NCBI GenBank assembly: GCA_002392835.1
Contig: DGHX01000001.1
Span: 13,294 to 26,328, forward strand
Source of the DNA: Prevotella sp. UBA3837
GTDB taxonomy: Bacteria; Bacteroidota; Bacteroidia; Bacteroidales; Bacteroidaceae
DNA: 13,035 nt
Direction of reading: 5' to 3'
Position 1 is the first letter of the stretch. Each line of letters starts with the position of its first letter. This document shows positions 6,448-12,804 of this stretch, piece after piece. The position numbers and the translations under genes are program-made. The notes under the pieces were generated by a model. The model was not told the origin of the DNA. It did no database searches and saw nothing but the letters and a program-made list of their open reading frames with translations.

Positions 6448-6582
6448 AGTCCCCTAAGTTAGGGGGATGGGGGTCTGAACAAGCGTTTATCAGACGTTTT
6501 TTTGTTTTTTACTTTGTTTGGTAATCAGGGAGTCAGGGGTTCTGCGCTTGTTCAGACCCCCAACCCCCTGACTTAGGGGGCT
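6448..6582. repeat. Inverted-repeat element, copy 1 (135 bp)
   Basis: The arms at 6448-6485 and 6545-6582 are inverse complements at 35 of 38 positions. Each contains the near-palindrome CCCCCTAAGTTAGGGGG (with substitutions), a second G-run and CTGAACAAGCG. The 59-bp centre is T-rich. The element fills the gap between OmpH copies 1 and 2, starting 5 bases after the stop codon of copy 1. There is no open reading frame of note inside. It resembles a REP-pair or MITE-type element. In RNA it would form a strong hairpin. Confidence 0.88.
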
Positions 6583-6586
6583 AAGG

Positions 6587-7123
6587 TTAATTTGAGTAAC
6601 CCAGCTTGCGCAGCACCTCGTCGCTGATGTCGATCTTTGGCGAGCCGAAGATGATGCCGGTGTCGCTGGCGCGGTCGAGTATGAGCTGATAGCCTCGCAG
6701 CTCGGCCACGTCCTTCACTGCGTTGTATATCTCCTCCTGTATGGGGTTCATCAGTGCCTGGCGCTTCTTGAAGAGCTCTCCCTCGGGTCCGAAGTAGCTG
6801 CGCTTCAGCTCTGCGGCCTGGCGCTCCTTCTCCATGATGGCGTCCTGGCGGGCCTTCTTCTGCTCTGCCGAGAGGAAGACGACCTCGTTCTGGTAGTTCT
6901 TGTACATGGTCTGCGCCTCGGTGGTGAGTGCGTCGACCTCAGCCTGCCATTTCTGCGACACCTGCGACAGCTGCTCGTTAGCCCGTTCGTAGGCGGGAAT
7001 GTTCTTCAGCACGAAGTCCATGTCGATGAGTGCAAACTTCTGCGCCCCTGCGGGGCTAAAGGCTAAAGAAAAAATAATAAATAATAAAGCCCTGCGGCCA
7101 TGTTTTAACAATGTAGCATTCAT
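6587..7123 (-). CDS. OmpH/Skp-like periplasmic chaperone, first copy
   Basis: This is a predicted periplasmic OMP chaperone of 178 residues, directly downstream of bamA. The signal peptide (1-28) runs KHGRRALLFIIFSLAFSPAGAQ. The mature part begins KFALIDMDFVLKNIPAYERA, typical of OmpH, followed by a long coiled coil (about 45-125, rich in Q, K and E) and a C-terminal GYQLILDRASDTGIIFGSP segment matching the OmpH body. The signal-peptide core aligns codon for codon with those of BamA and OmpH copy 3 (ALLFIIFSLAFS against ALSFIIYHLSFS). It is encoded by degenerate AATAATA heptads within a 36-nt tract (7056-7091) of the same length as in those genes. No internal promoter was seen, so it is probably transcribed from further upstream. 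Confidence 0.92.
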   Translation of the reverse strand: MNATLLKHGRRALLFIIFSLAFSPAGAQKFALIDMDFVLKNIPAYERANEQLSQVSQKWQAEVDALTTEAQTMYKNYQNEVVFLSAEQKKARQDAIMEKERQAAELKRSYFGPEGELFKKRQALMNPIQEEIYNAVKDVAELRGYQLILDRASDTGIIFGSPKIDISDEVLRKLGYSN

Positions 7124-7194
7124 ATTCCTGTTTTTTGTTCCTTGTTATTGTTTGTTATTTATTCATTATTGTTTATTCATTAATATTTATTCAT
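7124..7194. repeat. AT-rich degenerate repeats between bamA and OmpH
   Basis: This stretch is almost entirely A and T, built from variants of TTATTCATTA and TTATTTGTT. It is partly complementary to the AT-rich signal-peptide tract at 7056-7091, repeating in weaker form the inverted layout around the bamA and OmpH3 starts. No promoter consensus was found on the minus strand. Confidence 0.6.
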
Positions 7195-7244
7195 TATTAT
7201 TTAGGGCTCCGCCCGCTCATATTATTTAGGGCTCCGCCCGCTCA
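7195..7244. repeat. Exact 25-bp tandem duplication at the bamA stop
   Basis: Bases 7195-7219 and 7220-7244 are identical over 25 bp. Each unit has an AT part (TATTATTTA) and a GC part (GGGCTCCGCCCGCTCA). TCA at the end of the second unit (7242-7244) is the bamA stop codon on the minus strand. A similar GC part, GGGCCTCGCCCGC, follows the heptads at the end of uppS (10036-10048). This suggests a recurring junction module. Confidence 0.92.
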
Positions 7245-9998
7245 GAACTCCTGTCCGAGTACGAAGTGGAACTGCGATCCGCCCTTTCTCCATCCGCTGT
7301 TGCCCTGGTAGACGCTGTCGAATCCGTATGCCCAGTCGATGCCCATGAGTCCCACCATGGGCAGGTAGATGCGCACGCCTAATCCTGCCGACTTCTTCAT
7401 GTCGAAGGGGTTGAAGTCCTTGACGTTGCTCCATGCGTTGCCTCCCTCGAGGAATCCGAGTCCGTAGATGGTGGTGTTGCCCAGCATGAAGGGGTATCGC
7501 AGCTCGAGTGTGAATCGGTCGTAGGCGTATGCGTCGTAGCTGCTGTATCGTCCGGGTGTGCGCTCTCCGCTGAGTGCGTTGGCCGAGAGCGAGATGGAGC
7601 CGTTCTCGTAGCCGCGCAGGCCGATGGTCTCCTCGGCGTAGCTGGTGCTGTAGCCGCTCATGCCGTCGCCGCCGACGTAGAATGTCTCGAAGGGCGACTT
7701 CTTGTACTTGTTGTACGAGCCGAGCAGTCCCAGCTCCACGCGCGTCATGAGCACGAAGCACTTCTGTCCGCTGGTGAGCGGTGTGAAGGTGCGGCTCTTG
7801 AACTTCCACTTGTGGTACTCCACCCAGCGGTACTTGTTGCGCTGTTCGCGCTGGAATCGGTCGTTGTCGTTATAGTACGTCTGCCACGTGGCCAGGTTCT
7901 GGTAGTCCTTGTTGTCGAAGAGCGACCAGGGTGGCGTGAGCGTGACGCTGAGTGCGAACTCCGAGCCCGAGCGCGGGAAGAGCGGGTTGTCGGTCGATGT
8001 TCGCGTGAGGGCCAGCGATAGGTTCAGGTTGTTGCAGTTGCCGTTGGTGATGAGGAAGTACTGCCAGTCCTTCAGCATGTAGCGCTGGAAGGCCAGTGTG
8101 GCTGAGAACTGGAAGTAGTCGTCGGGCCAGCGCAGGCGCTTGCCCCATCCTAATGAGAGTCCGAAGAGCTTCACGTACTTGTCGTCGTCGAGGAAGCTCT
8201 CGTAGTTGTTGTAGTATCCGTTGTTATAGTATCCGTAGCCGCTGTACATGTACTGCAGCGAGTTCATGTATGCCGAGTTGTAGTAGTTGCTCGACACGTC
8301 GCTCTGCTTCGAGTAGTATGCGCCGATGCTGAGCGAGTTGGGTCGCTTGCCTCCGAACCATCCGGTGCCGTAGTTGGCCGAGAGCGACGAGTAGTAGCGT
8401 CCGTTGGTCTGGTAGCTCAGTCCCACCTGCTCGCCGTCGCCGGCGGGCAGGAATCCGCGGTGCAGCTTGTTCTTGCCCAGCAGGTTGCGCAGCGAGAAGT
8501 TGTTGAACTTGATGCCCACGCGTCCTATGATGCCCGTCTGTCCCCAGCCCAGCGACAGCTCCAGCTGGTCGTTGCTCTTCTGCTCCAGCTCCCAGTTGAT
8601 GTCCACGGTGCCGTTGTCGGGGTCGGGTTTCACGTCGGGGTTGATGGCCGTCTCGTCGAAGTATCCCATCGATGCTATCTCTCGGTATGAGCGCATCAGT
8701 GCCTCCTTGTTGAACAGGTCGCCGGGCTTGGTGCGCAGCTCGCGGCGCACCACCTCCTCGTAGAGTCGGTCGTTGCCGTATATGCGCACGTTGTTCAGGT
8801 GCGTCTGCGGTCCCTCCACGATGCGCACCTCCAGGTCGATGGAGTCGCCCACGATGTTCACCTCGGCGGGCTCTACCTGCGAGAATACGTATCCGTTGTT
8901 GTAGTAGTAGTCGTGCACGCCGTCCTCGTCGGTGAGCAGTCGCTTGTTAATCTGCTTCTGGTTGTACACGTCGCCCTGCTTCATGCCCAGCGTCTTGTCT
9001 AGCCCTTCGGTGGGCACCACGGTGTTGCCCACCCATGTGATGTTTCGCAGGTAGTATTTGTCGCCCTCGTCGATGTGCAGCAGCACGTTCACGTGCTTGT
9101 CGTCCTCGTTCCACACCGAGTCCTCTATGATGGCGGCATCGCGGTAGCCCAGCTCGTTATATTTCTCGATGAGCGTCTTCTTGGCCTCGGCGTAGCGCTC
9201 GGGGGTGTACTTCTTCGACTTGAAGAAGTTCCTCAGCTTTCCTGCCTCGTGAATCTTGCCCAGTGCACCCTTGGTGAACAGTCGTCCCTTGATGACGGCG
9301 TCGCTGACCTGGTGGTTGCCCTGCAGTATGATGTTGCGCACCTTCATCTTGTCCTTCTTGTCGATGTAGACGTCGAGCACCACCTGGTTCTTGCCCGTCA
9401 CGTCGTCGTGCTGGCTAATCTCTATCTCGGCGTTCTTGTACCCCTTGTCGTCGAAGTATTTCTTTGCCAGTATCTTGGCGCGGTCCACCAGGTTTTTCGT
9501 CAGGCTCATGCCCTTGGCCATGCCGAGCTTTGCCTCCAGGTCCTCGCGCTCGCTTTTCTTCACACCGCTGTAGTTGATGCCTGAGATGCGGGGGCAGAGT
9601 GCGAGGTTGATGCTGAGGTAGACCTTCGACTCCACGATGCTGTCGGCGGTGATGCTCACTCGCGAGAAGAGCCCGTGCTTCCAGTAACGCTTCACGGCCT
9701 CGGTAATCTCGCTGCCGGGCAGCTCAATCTTCTGTCCTACGCTGAGGCCCGAGAGGTTGATGAGCACGTAGTCCTCGTAGTCGGTGACGCCCTTCACGGT
9801 GAGCCCGCCTATCTCCACCTGCCGTGGTGTTCCGGCGTATGAGATGTCGATGCCCTGTGCCTGCGCTTCGCTAAATGATAAATGAGAAATGATAAATGAC
9901 AAAGCCAGCACCGACATCCATCTGTGCTTGCCCTTCATGTTCATCATCATTATTGTCCGGCTCCTGTTATAGCTCATCTTGTTCTTTGTCTTTGACAT
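7242..9998 (-). CDS. bamA: Outer-membrane assembly factor BamA (Omp85)
   Basis: BamA is the central subunit of the BAM complex and inserts beta-barrel proteins into the outer membrane. The frame gives 918 residues. The leader (1-48) ends SFSEAQAQ, and Met21 (9938) is an alternative start giving a normal 28-residue signal. Five POTRA domains are apparent at about 58-135, 136-214, 217-313, 316-395 and 400-474. The 16-strand barrel (about 475-918) carries the conserved loop-6 motif as LRGY (794-797) and ends in phenylalanine (GQEF). A tyrosine- and asparagine-rich segment at about 571-600 is probably a surface loop. It follows uppS by 24 bp and precedes three OmpH chaperones, its expected partners. 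The leader is shared with OmpH copy 3. The stop codon lies in a 25-bp duplication. Confidence 0.96.
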   Translation of the reverse strand: MSKTKNKMSYNRSRTIMMMNMKGKHRWMSVLALSFIISHLSFSEAQAQGIDISYAGTPRQVEIGGLTVKGVTDYEDYVLINLSGLSVGQKIELPGSEITEAVKRYWKHGLFSRVSITADSIVESKVYLSINLALCPRISGINYSGVKKSEREDLEAKLGMAKGMSLTKNLVDRAKILAKKYFDDKGYKNAEIEISQHDDVTGKNQVVLDVYIDKKDKMKVRNIILQGNHQVSDAVIKGRLFTKGALGKIHEAGKLRNFFKSKKYTPERYAEAKKTLIEKYNELGYRDAAIIEDSVWNEDDKHVNVLLHIDEGDKYYLRNITWVGNTVVPTEGLDKTLGMKQGDVYNQKQINKRLLTDEDGVHDYYYNNGYVFSQVEPAEVNIVGDSIDLEVRIVEGPQTHLNNVRIYGNDRLYEEVVRRELRTKPGDLFNKEALMRSYREIASMGYFDETAINPDVKPDPDNGTVDINWELEQKSNDQLELSLGWGQTGIIGRVGIKFNNFSLRNLLGKNKLHRGFLPAGDGEQVGLSYQTNGRYYSSLSANYGTGWFGGKRPNSLSIGAYYSKQSDVSSNYYNSAYMNSLQYMYSGYGYYNNGYYNNYESFLDDDKYVKLFGLSLGWGKRLRWPDDYFQFSATLAFQRYMLKDWQYFLITNGNCNNLNLSLALTRTSTDNPLFPRSGSEFALSVTLTPPWSLFDNKDYQNLATWQTYYNDNDRFQREQRNKYRWVEYHKWKFKSRTFTPLTSGQKCFVLMTRVELGLLGSYNKYKKSPFETFYVGGDGMSGYSTSYAEETIGLRGYENGSISLSANALSGERTPGRYSSYDAYAYDRFTLELRYPFMLGNTTIYGLGFLEGGNAWSNVKDFNPFDMKKSAGLGVRIYLPMVGLMGIDWAYGFDSVYQGNSGWRKGGSQFHFVLGQEF
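9873..9900. repeat. Four heptads encoding the BamA signal-peptide core
   Basis: Four units (AAATGAT, AAATGAG, AAATGAT, AAATGAC) occupy exactly the same codon positions as the four perfect units in OmpH copy 3. They lie within a 36-nt tract (9871-9906) of equal length. On the coding strand they give LSFIISHLSF. Confidence 0.88.
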
Positions 9999-10000
9999 TT

Positions 10001-10035
10001 GTCATTCATCATTTATCATTTATCATTTATCATTT
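10001..10035. repeat. Five heptads spanning the uppS-bamA junction
   Basis: Five units (GTCATTC, then four perfect ATCATTT) lie between the two genes. In transcript sense the unit is AAATGAT. It supplies the last codons and TGA stop of uppS (10023-10025) and many ATG triplets just before the bamA start. The tract is the inverse of the heptads at 9873-9900, so the bamA start codon lies between pairing arms. Confidence 0.88.
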
Positions 10036-10754
10036 AGGGCCTCGCCCGCTACTTGTGCCTCGGTCTTTCCGAATCGGCGCTGGCGGTGCTGGTAGTCGGC
10101 AATGGCCTTGTGCAGGCACTGCTCGTCGAAGTCGGGCCAGTAGGTGTCGCAGAAGTAGAACTCCGAGTAGGCACATTGCCACAGCAGGTAGTTGCTGATG
10201 CGCAGCTCGCCTCCTGTGCGTATGAGCAGCTCGGGGTCGGGCATGAAACTGGTCTCCAGGTGCTCGCTGATGGTCTGCTCGGTGATGCTGCCTGGCTCCA
10301 GCCGTCCTTCCTTCACCTCCTGTGCCATGTCGTTCATGGCCTTTGTCAGCTCCCACTTCGACGAGTAGCTCAGTGCTATGACTGCCGTCATGGCGGTGTT
10401 GCCGGCGGTACGCTGCTCCAGGTTCTCCACCACCTCCTGCACCTCGTGTGGCAGTCGGCTGCGGTCGCCGATGACGCGGAAGCGCACGTTGTTCTTCATG
10501 AATATTTCCTCCTCGAGCGATGCCACGAGCAGCGCCATGAGTGCTGCCACCTCCTTGGGGGGGCGGTTCCAGTTCTCGGTGGAGAAGGTGTATAGCGTCA
10601 GGAACTTCACGCCCAGTCGTGTGCACTCCGAAGTGATGTTTCTCACGGCTGTCACGCCGGCCTGGTGTCCGTAGGCTCGCTCCTGTCCGCGCTCCTTGGC
10701 CCAGCGCCCGTTGCCGTCCATGATGATGGCTATGTGCTGGGGTATGCGGTTCAT
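10023..10754 (-). CDS. uppS: Undecaprenyl diphosphate synthase (isoprenyl transferase)
   Basis: UppS is a cis-prenyltransferase that extends farnesyl diphosphate to the C55 carrier used for peptidoglycan and surface glycans. The protein has 243 residues. It shows HIAIIMDGNGRWAK (7-20, catalytic D13), FSTENW (57-62), GDRSRLP (96-102), RTGGELRISNYLLWQ (179-193) and WPDF (206-209), so all diagnostic motifs are intact. The start at 10754 (MNRIPQHIAI) is chosen because the open frame upstream to 10826 only translates an inverted-repeat element. The last residues, LNDK, and the stop codon come from the heptad tract before bamA, so the original C-terminus may have been replaced. The gene belongs to the bamA operon. 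Confidence 0.96.
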   Translation of the reverse strand: MNRIPQHIAIIMDGNGRWAKERGQERAYGHQAGVTAVRNITSECTRLGVKFLTLYTFSTENWNRPPKEVAALMALLVASLEEEIFMKNNVRFRVIGDRSRLPHEVQEVVENLEQRTAGNTAMTAVIALSYSSKWELTKAMNDMAQEVKEGRLEPGSITEQTISEHLETSFMPDPELLIRTGGELRISNYLLWQCAYSEFYFCDTYWPDFDEQCLHKAIADYQHRQRRFGKTEAQVAGEALNDK

Positions 10755-10765
10755 GTCTAATGCCG

Positions 10766-10907
10766 AGCCCCCTAAGTTAGGGGGTTGGGGGGCTGAACAA
10801 CCTATATTGTTTTTATATTTATCCATATTTGGTTATGTTTGTTCTTCAGTAAATGGAGTGTTTGTCTTCTGCTTGTTCAGACCCCCAACCCCCTAACTTA
10901 GGGGGCT
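10766..10907. repeat. Inverted-repeat element, copy 2 (142 bp)
   Basis: The arms at 10766-10800 and 10873-10907 are inverse complements at 34 of 35 positions and belong to the same family as the element at 6448-6582. The 72-bp AT-rich centre is not obviously related to that of copy 1. The right arm overlaps the TAG stop of the DUF6089 gene by two bases (10906-10907), and the left arm ends 11 bases before the uppS start. The element therefore fills that junction exactly. Confidence 0.9.
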
Positions 10908-11622
10908 AAAGGTCGTTGTGGCACGTCTTGCACTTGGCCCAGAGGTCGTATGTGAGCGACAGCTGCAGTGTGGTGAAGCCGTCGTTGTTCTTGAAGAGGC
11001 CCGAGCTCTTGATGCCGTATGGGTCTTTCAGTCCGTCGAGCTTGTCGGTGCCTGTGAAGTGCACCATCCACTCCAGGGTCAGGTTCAGCCGCTGCCGCAG
11101 CTTGTACTTCACTCCGCAGCCCAGCACTGCCGTCAGGGCGGTCACCGAGCCGTTGTCTTTCACGCTGGCGAAGGTCATGCCGGCGCCCAACGCCATGAAG
11201 GGTGTCAGCGGTCGTGCGCCCAGGTACTCCTGTCCTGTGCCGAAGGGCCAGAAGTTATACTCATAGCGCACGTCGAAGTTGGTGAGGCTGGTGCTGAAGC
11301 TGACGGGCTGTTCGTTCAGCCCGGGGTACCATGTCTCGACGTTCCTGCTTGAGCCCTTCAGTCCTCCGAAGGCCAGCTGTGCGCCCCACGCCATGCGCGG
11401 GTTCAGCTTGTATTTTGCCACCAGTGCCCCCATGGGCTTCATGCCCTTGACGATGGACCCGTTCAGGTCGCCCTGGTATGCCTGCAGCCCCACTCCGGCC
11501 CCCACCTCCATGCGGTATTCGGGCTCGTCCTGGGCCGTTGAAGTGATGAGTGATAAGTGATAGGTGATGAGTGCCAGCAGCACCCTCACCATCCACTGTC
11601 TCTTATGGCCGTATCCACTCAT
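10906..11622 (-). CDS. DUF6089-like outer-membrane beta-barrel protein
   Basis: This predicted outer-membrane protein has 238 residues and no known function. The signal peptide (1-31) ends SLITSTAQ. The mature part begins with EPEYRMEVGAGVGLQAYQGDLNG and continues as alternating amphipathic strands, suggesting a small barrel of about 8 strands. The C-terminal segment YDLWAKCKTCHNDL has a CxxC pair. A protein of this type next to uppS and bamA is a pattern I associate with the DUF6089 family in Bacteroidetes; that assignment is from memory, not a search. The signal-peptide core (ALITYHLSLITS) is again coded by 7-bp repeats. The stop codon coincides with the edge of an inverted-repeat element. 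A role in envelope assembly or cell shape is possible by context only. Confidence 0.75.
   Translation of the reverse strand: MSGYGHKRQWMVRVLLALITYHLSLITSTAQDEPEYRMEVGAGVGLQAYQGDLNGSIVKGMKPMGALVAKYKLNPRMAWGAQLAFGGLKGSSRNVETWYPGLNEQPVSFSTSLTNFDVRYEYNFWPFGTGQEYLGARPLTPFMALGAGMTFASVKDNGSVTALTAVLGCGVKYKLRQRLNLTLEWMVHFTGTDKLDGLKDPYGIKSSGLFKNNDGFTTLQLSLTYDLWAKCKTCHNDL
11541..11568. repeat. Four RRGTGAT heptads in the DUF6089 signal peptide
   Basis: The units AAGTGAT, GAGTGAT, AAGTGAT and AGGTGAT are a GC-shifted relative of the AAATGAT heptad. They number four, as in bamA and OmpH copy 3. On the coding strand they give TYHLSLIT, part of the hydrophobic core. Confidence 0.82.
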
Positions 11623-11647
11623 CTCTCATTACTCATCACTTATCACA
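11620..11647. repeat. Heptads at the DUF6242-DUF6089 junction
   Basis: The units CATCTCT, CATTACT, CATCACT and TATCACA fill the junction. They contain the DUF6242 stop codon (11636-11638) and the DUF6089 start codon (11620-11622). Their inverse complement shares GTGATAAGTGAT with the tract at 11541-11568, giving the same inverted layout around a start codon as at bamA. Confidence 0.75.
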
Positions 11648-12766
11648 TCTCCACAGCTGTCCGGTGTCGGTCAGCAGCCACAGGCGGCCCTGGCCGTCGG
11701 TGGCCATGCGTGCTGCCGTGCCTGTCAGCGTCTCGGGCAGTGCATAGTCGGTGGCCGTGCGCCAGCTGATGCCCTGGTCGCGCGACTGGCGCATCACCAT
11801 GTCGCTGCCCAGCGCCAGCACCACGCCGTTGTGGTAGGCCATGGTGAACTGTGTGAGCAGTGGCAGCGGGTAATAGTTGTTATCGTTGAGCGGCATGTAG
11901 ACCCACTGTCCGCCGCCGCTGTGGTTGCTTATTTTCCTCCACACGCGCATGCCCTCTGCCTCCGGCTGGCGGGGTTGTCCCACCATGAGCAGGTAGTCGG
12001 TGTCGTTGGCCGAGGCGTATGGCCAGCTCACCATGACGGCGGTGCCGGGCTGCGGCAGCAGCTCCTCAGCGTCGTCGAGCTGCTCCTGCTGCCATGTCAG
12101 TCCGTGGTCGGCCGAGGCCATGAGGTGTCCGTCGGTTCCCATGGCTATCCACTCATGCTGCGTGGTGCCAATGATGCTGTCGGCGGGCTGCAGCGTCACG
12201 CTGTCGGCGCCGGCCACCAGCCGCTTGCCGTCGAGCTGTGCCCATTCGGCGTTGGTGGCCGTCAGCTGCCACTGGTGTGTGGCGTCGCTGGTGCTGCTCA
12301 CCCTGAGGCTGACGGTGTAGTCGCGGAAGAACATGCCGTTGGCCGAGAACACCCTGAAGGTGCGGGGCTGTGTGAAGTCGATGCTGTCGGTCGAGGAGTA
12401 CATGCGCAGCGTGTCGCTGATGGTGCTCTTCACCGTCACCGTGCCGTAGTTCTTGGCATTTACGGTGCACACCACATGTGCCACGTCGGTGCCCACGGGC
12501 AACTCAACGGCGTTGTAGATGGCGCCCGACAGCTGGTCGATGGTCATACGGTACGTCGACCCCGACACCGTGGTCTTGATGATGGTGTCGTTGCCCGTCT
12601 TAGTCGACTTGGCGCTGGTGTAGCGGTTCATCGAGCCCAGTGTGAACTGGACGATGGCTGCGTCGCTGTATGTGGTGCTGGTGGTGCTGTCGTCGTCGCC
12701 CAGGCACGAGGTGAGCACCGTCATGCCCATGAGCAGGATGCCCAGCCATGCTGTTATTCTTTTCAT
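11636..12766 (-). CDS. DUF6242-like lipoprotein with Asp-box motifs
   Basis: This is a predicted lipoprotein of 376 residues and unknown function. The signal ends in the lipobox LTSC, with Cys21 the lipidation site. It is followed by LGDDD, an acidic run like the surface-export signal of Bacteroidetes lipoproteins, so exposure on the cell surface is inferred. Residues about 35-160 look like an immunoglobulin-like or beta-sandwich region. Residues about 165-376 have two Asp-box motifs, SADHGLTW (218-225) and SRDQGISW (328-335), typical of beta-propeller folds such as sialidase or sortilin types. No sialidase catalytic arginine triad is evident. The C-terminus RCDK and its stop come from the junction heptads. 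It is the first gene of the minus-strand run. The DUF6242 name is from memory. Confidence 0.72.
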   Translation of the reverse strand: MKRITAWLGILLMGMTVLTSCLGDDDSTTSTTYSDAAIVQFTLGSMNRYTSAKSTKTGNDTIIKTTVSGSTYRMTIDQLSGAIYNAVELPVGTDVAHVVCTVNAKNYGTVTVKSTISDTLRMYSSTDSIDFTQPRTFRVFSANGMFFRDYTVSLRVSSTSDATHQWQLTATNAEWAQLDGKRLVAGADSVTLQPADSIIGTTQHEWIAMGTDGHLMASADHGLTWQQEQLDDAEELLPQPGTAVMVSWPYASANDTDYLLMVGQPRQPEAEGMRVWRKISNHSGGGQWVYMPLNDNNYYPLPLLTQFTMAYHNGVVLALGSDMVMRQSRDQGISWRTATDYALPETLTGTAARMATDGQGRLWLLTDTGQLWRCDK

Positions 12767-12796
12767 TCGCTATTGCCGATTAAACAAAATTCGCTG

Positions 12797-12804
12797 CAAA
12801 TTTA
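12797..12804 (-). promoter_or_regulatory. Possible -7 element for the minus-strand run
   Basis: On the minus strand this reads TAAATTTG, matching TAnnTTTG, about 30 bases upstream of the DUF6242 start. No good -33 TTG is present at the expected spacing, so the call is tentative. It is the only consensus match I found upstream of this run. Confidence 0.35.

Noticed and set aside
10755..10826. Longer UppS starting at 10826
   Set aside because: The extra 24 residues mostly translate the inverted-repeat arm (PPNLGGSA) and are absent from the UppS family, which starts near the MDGNGRW motif.
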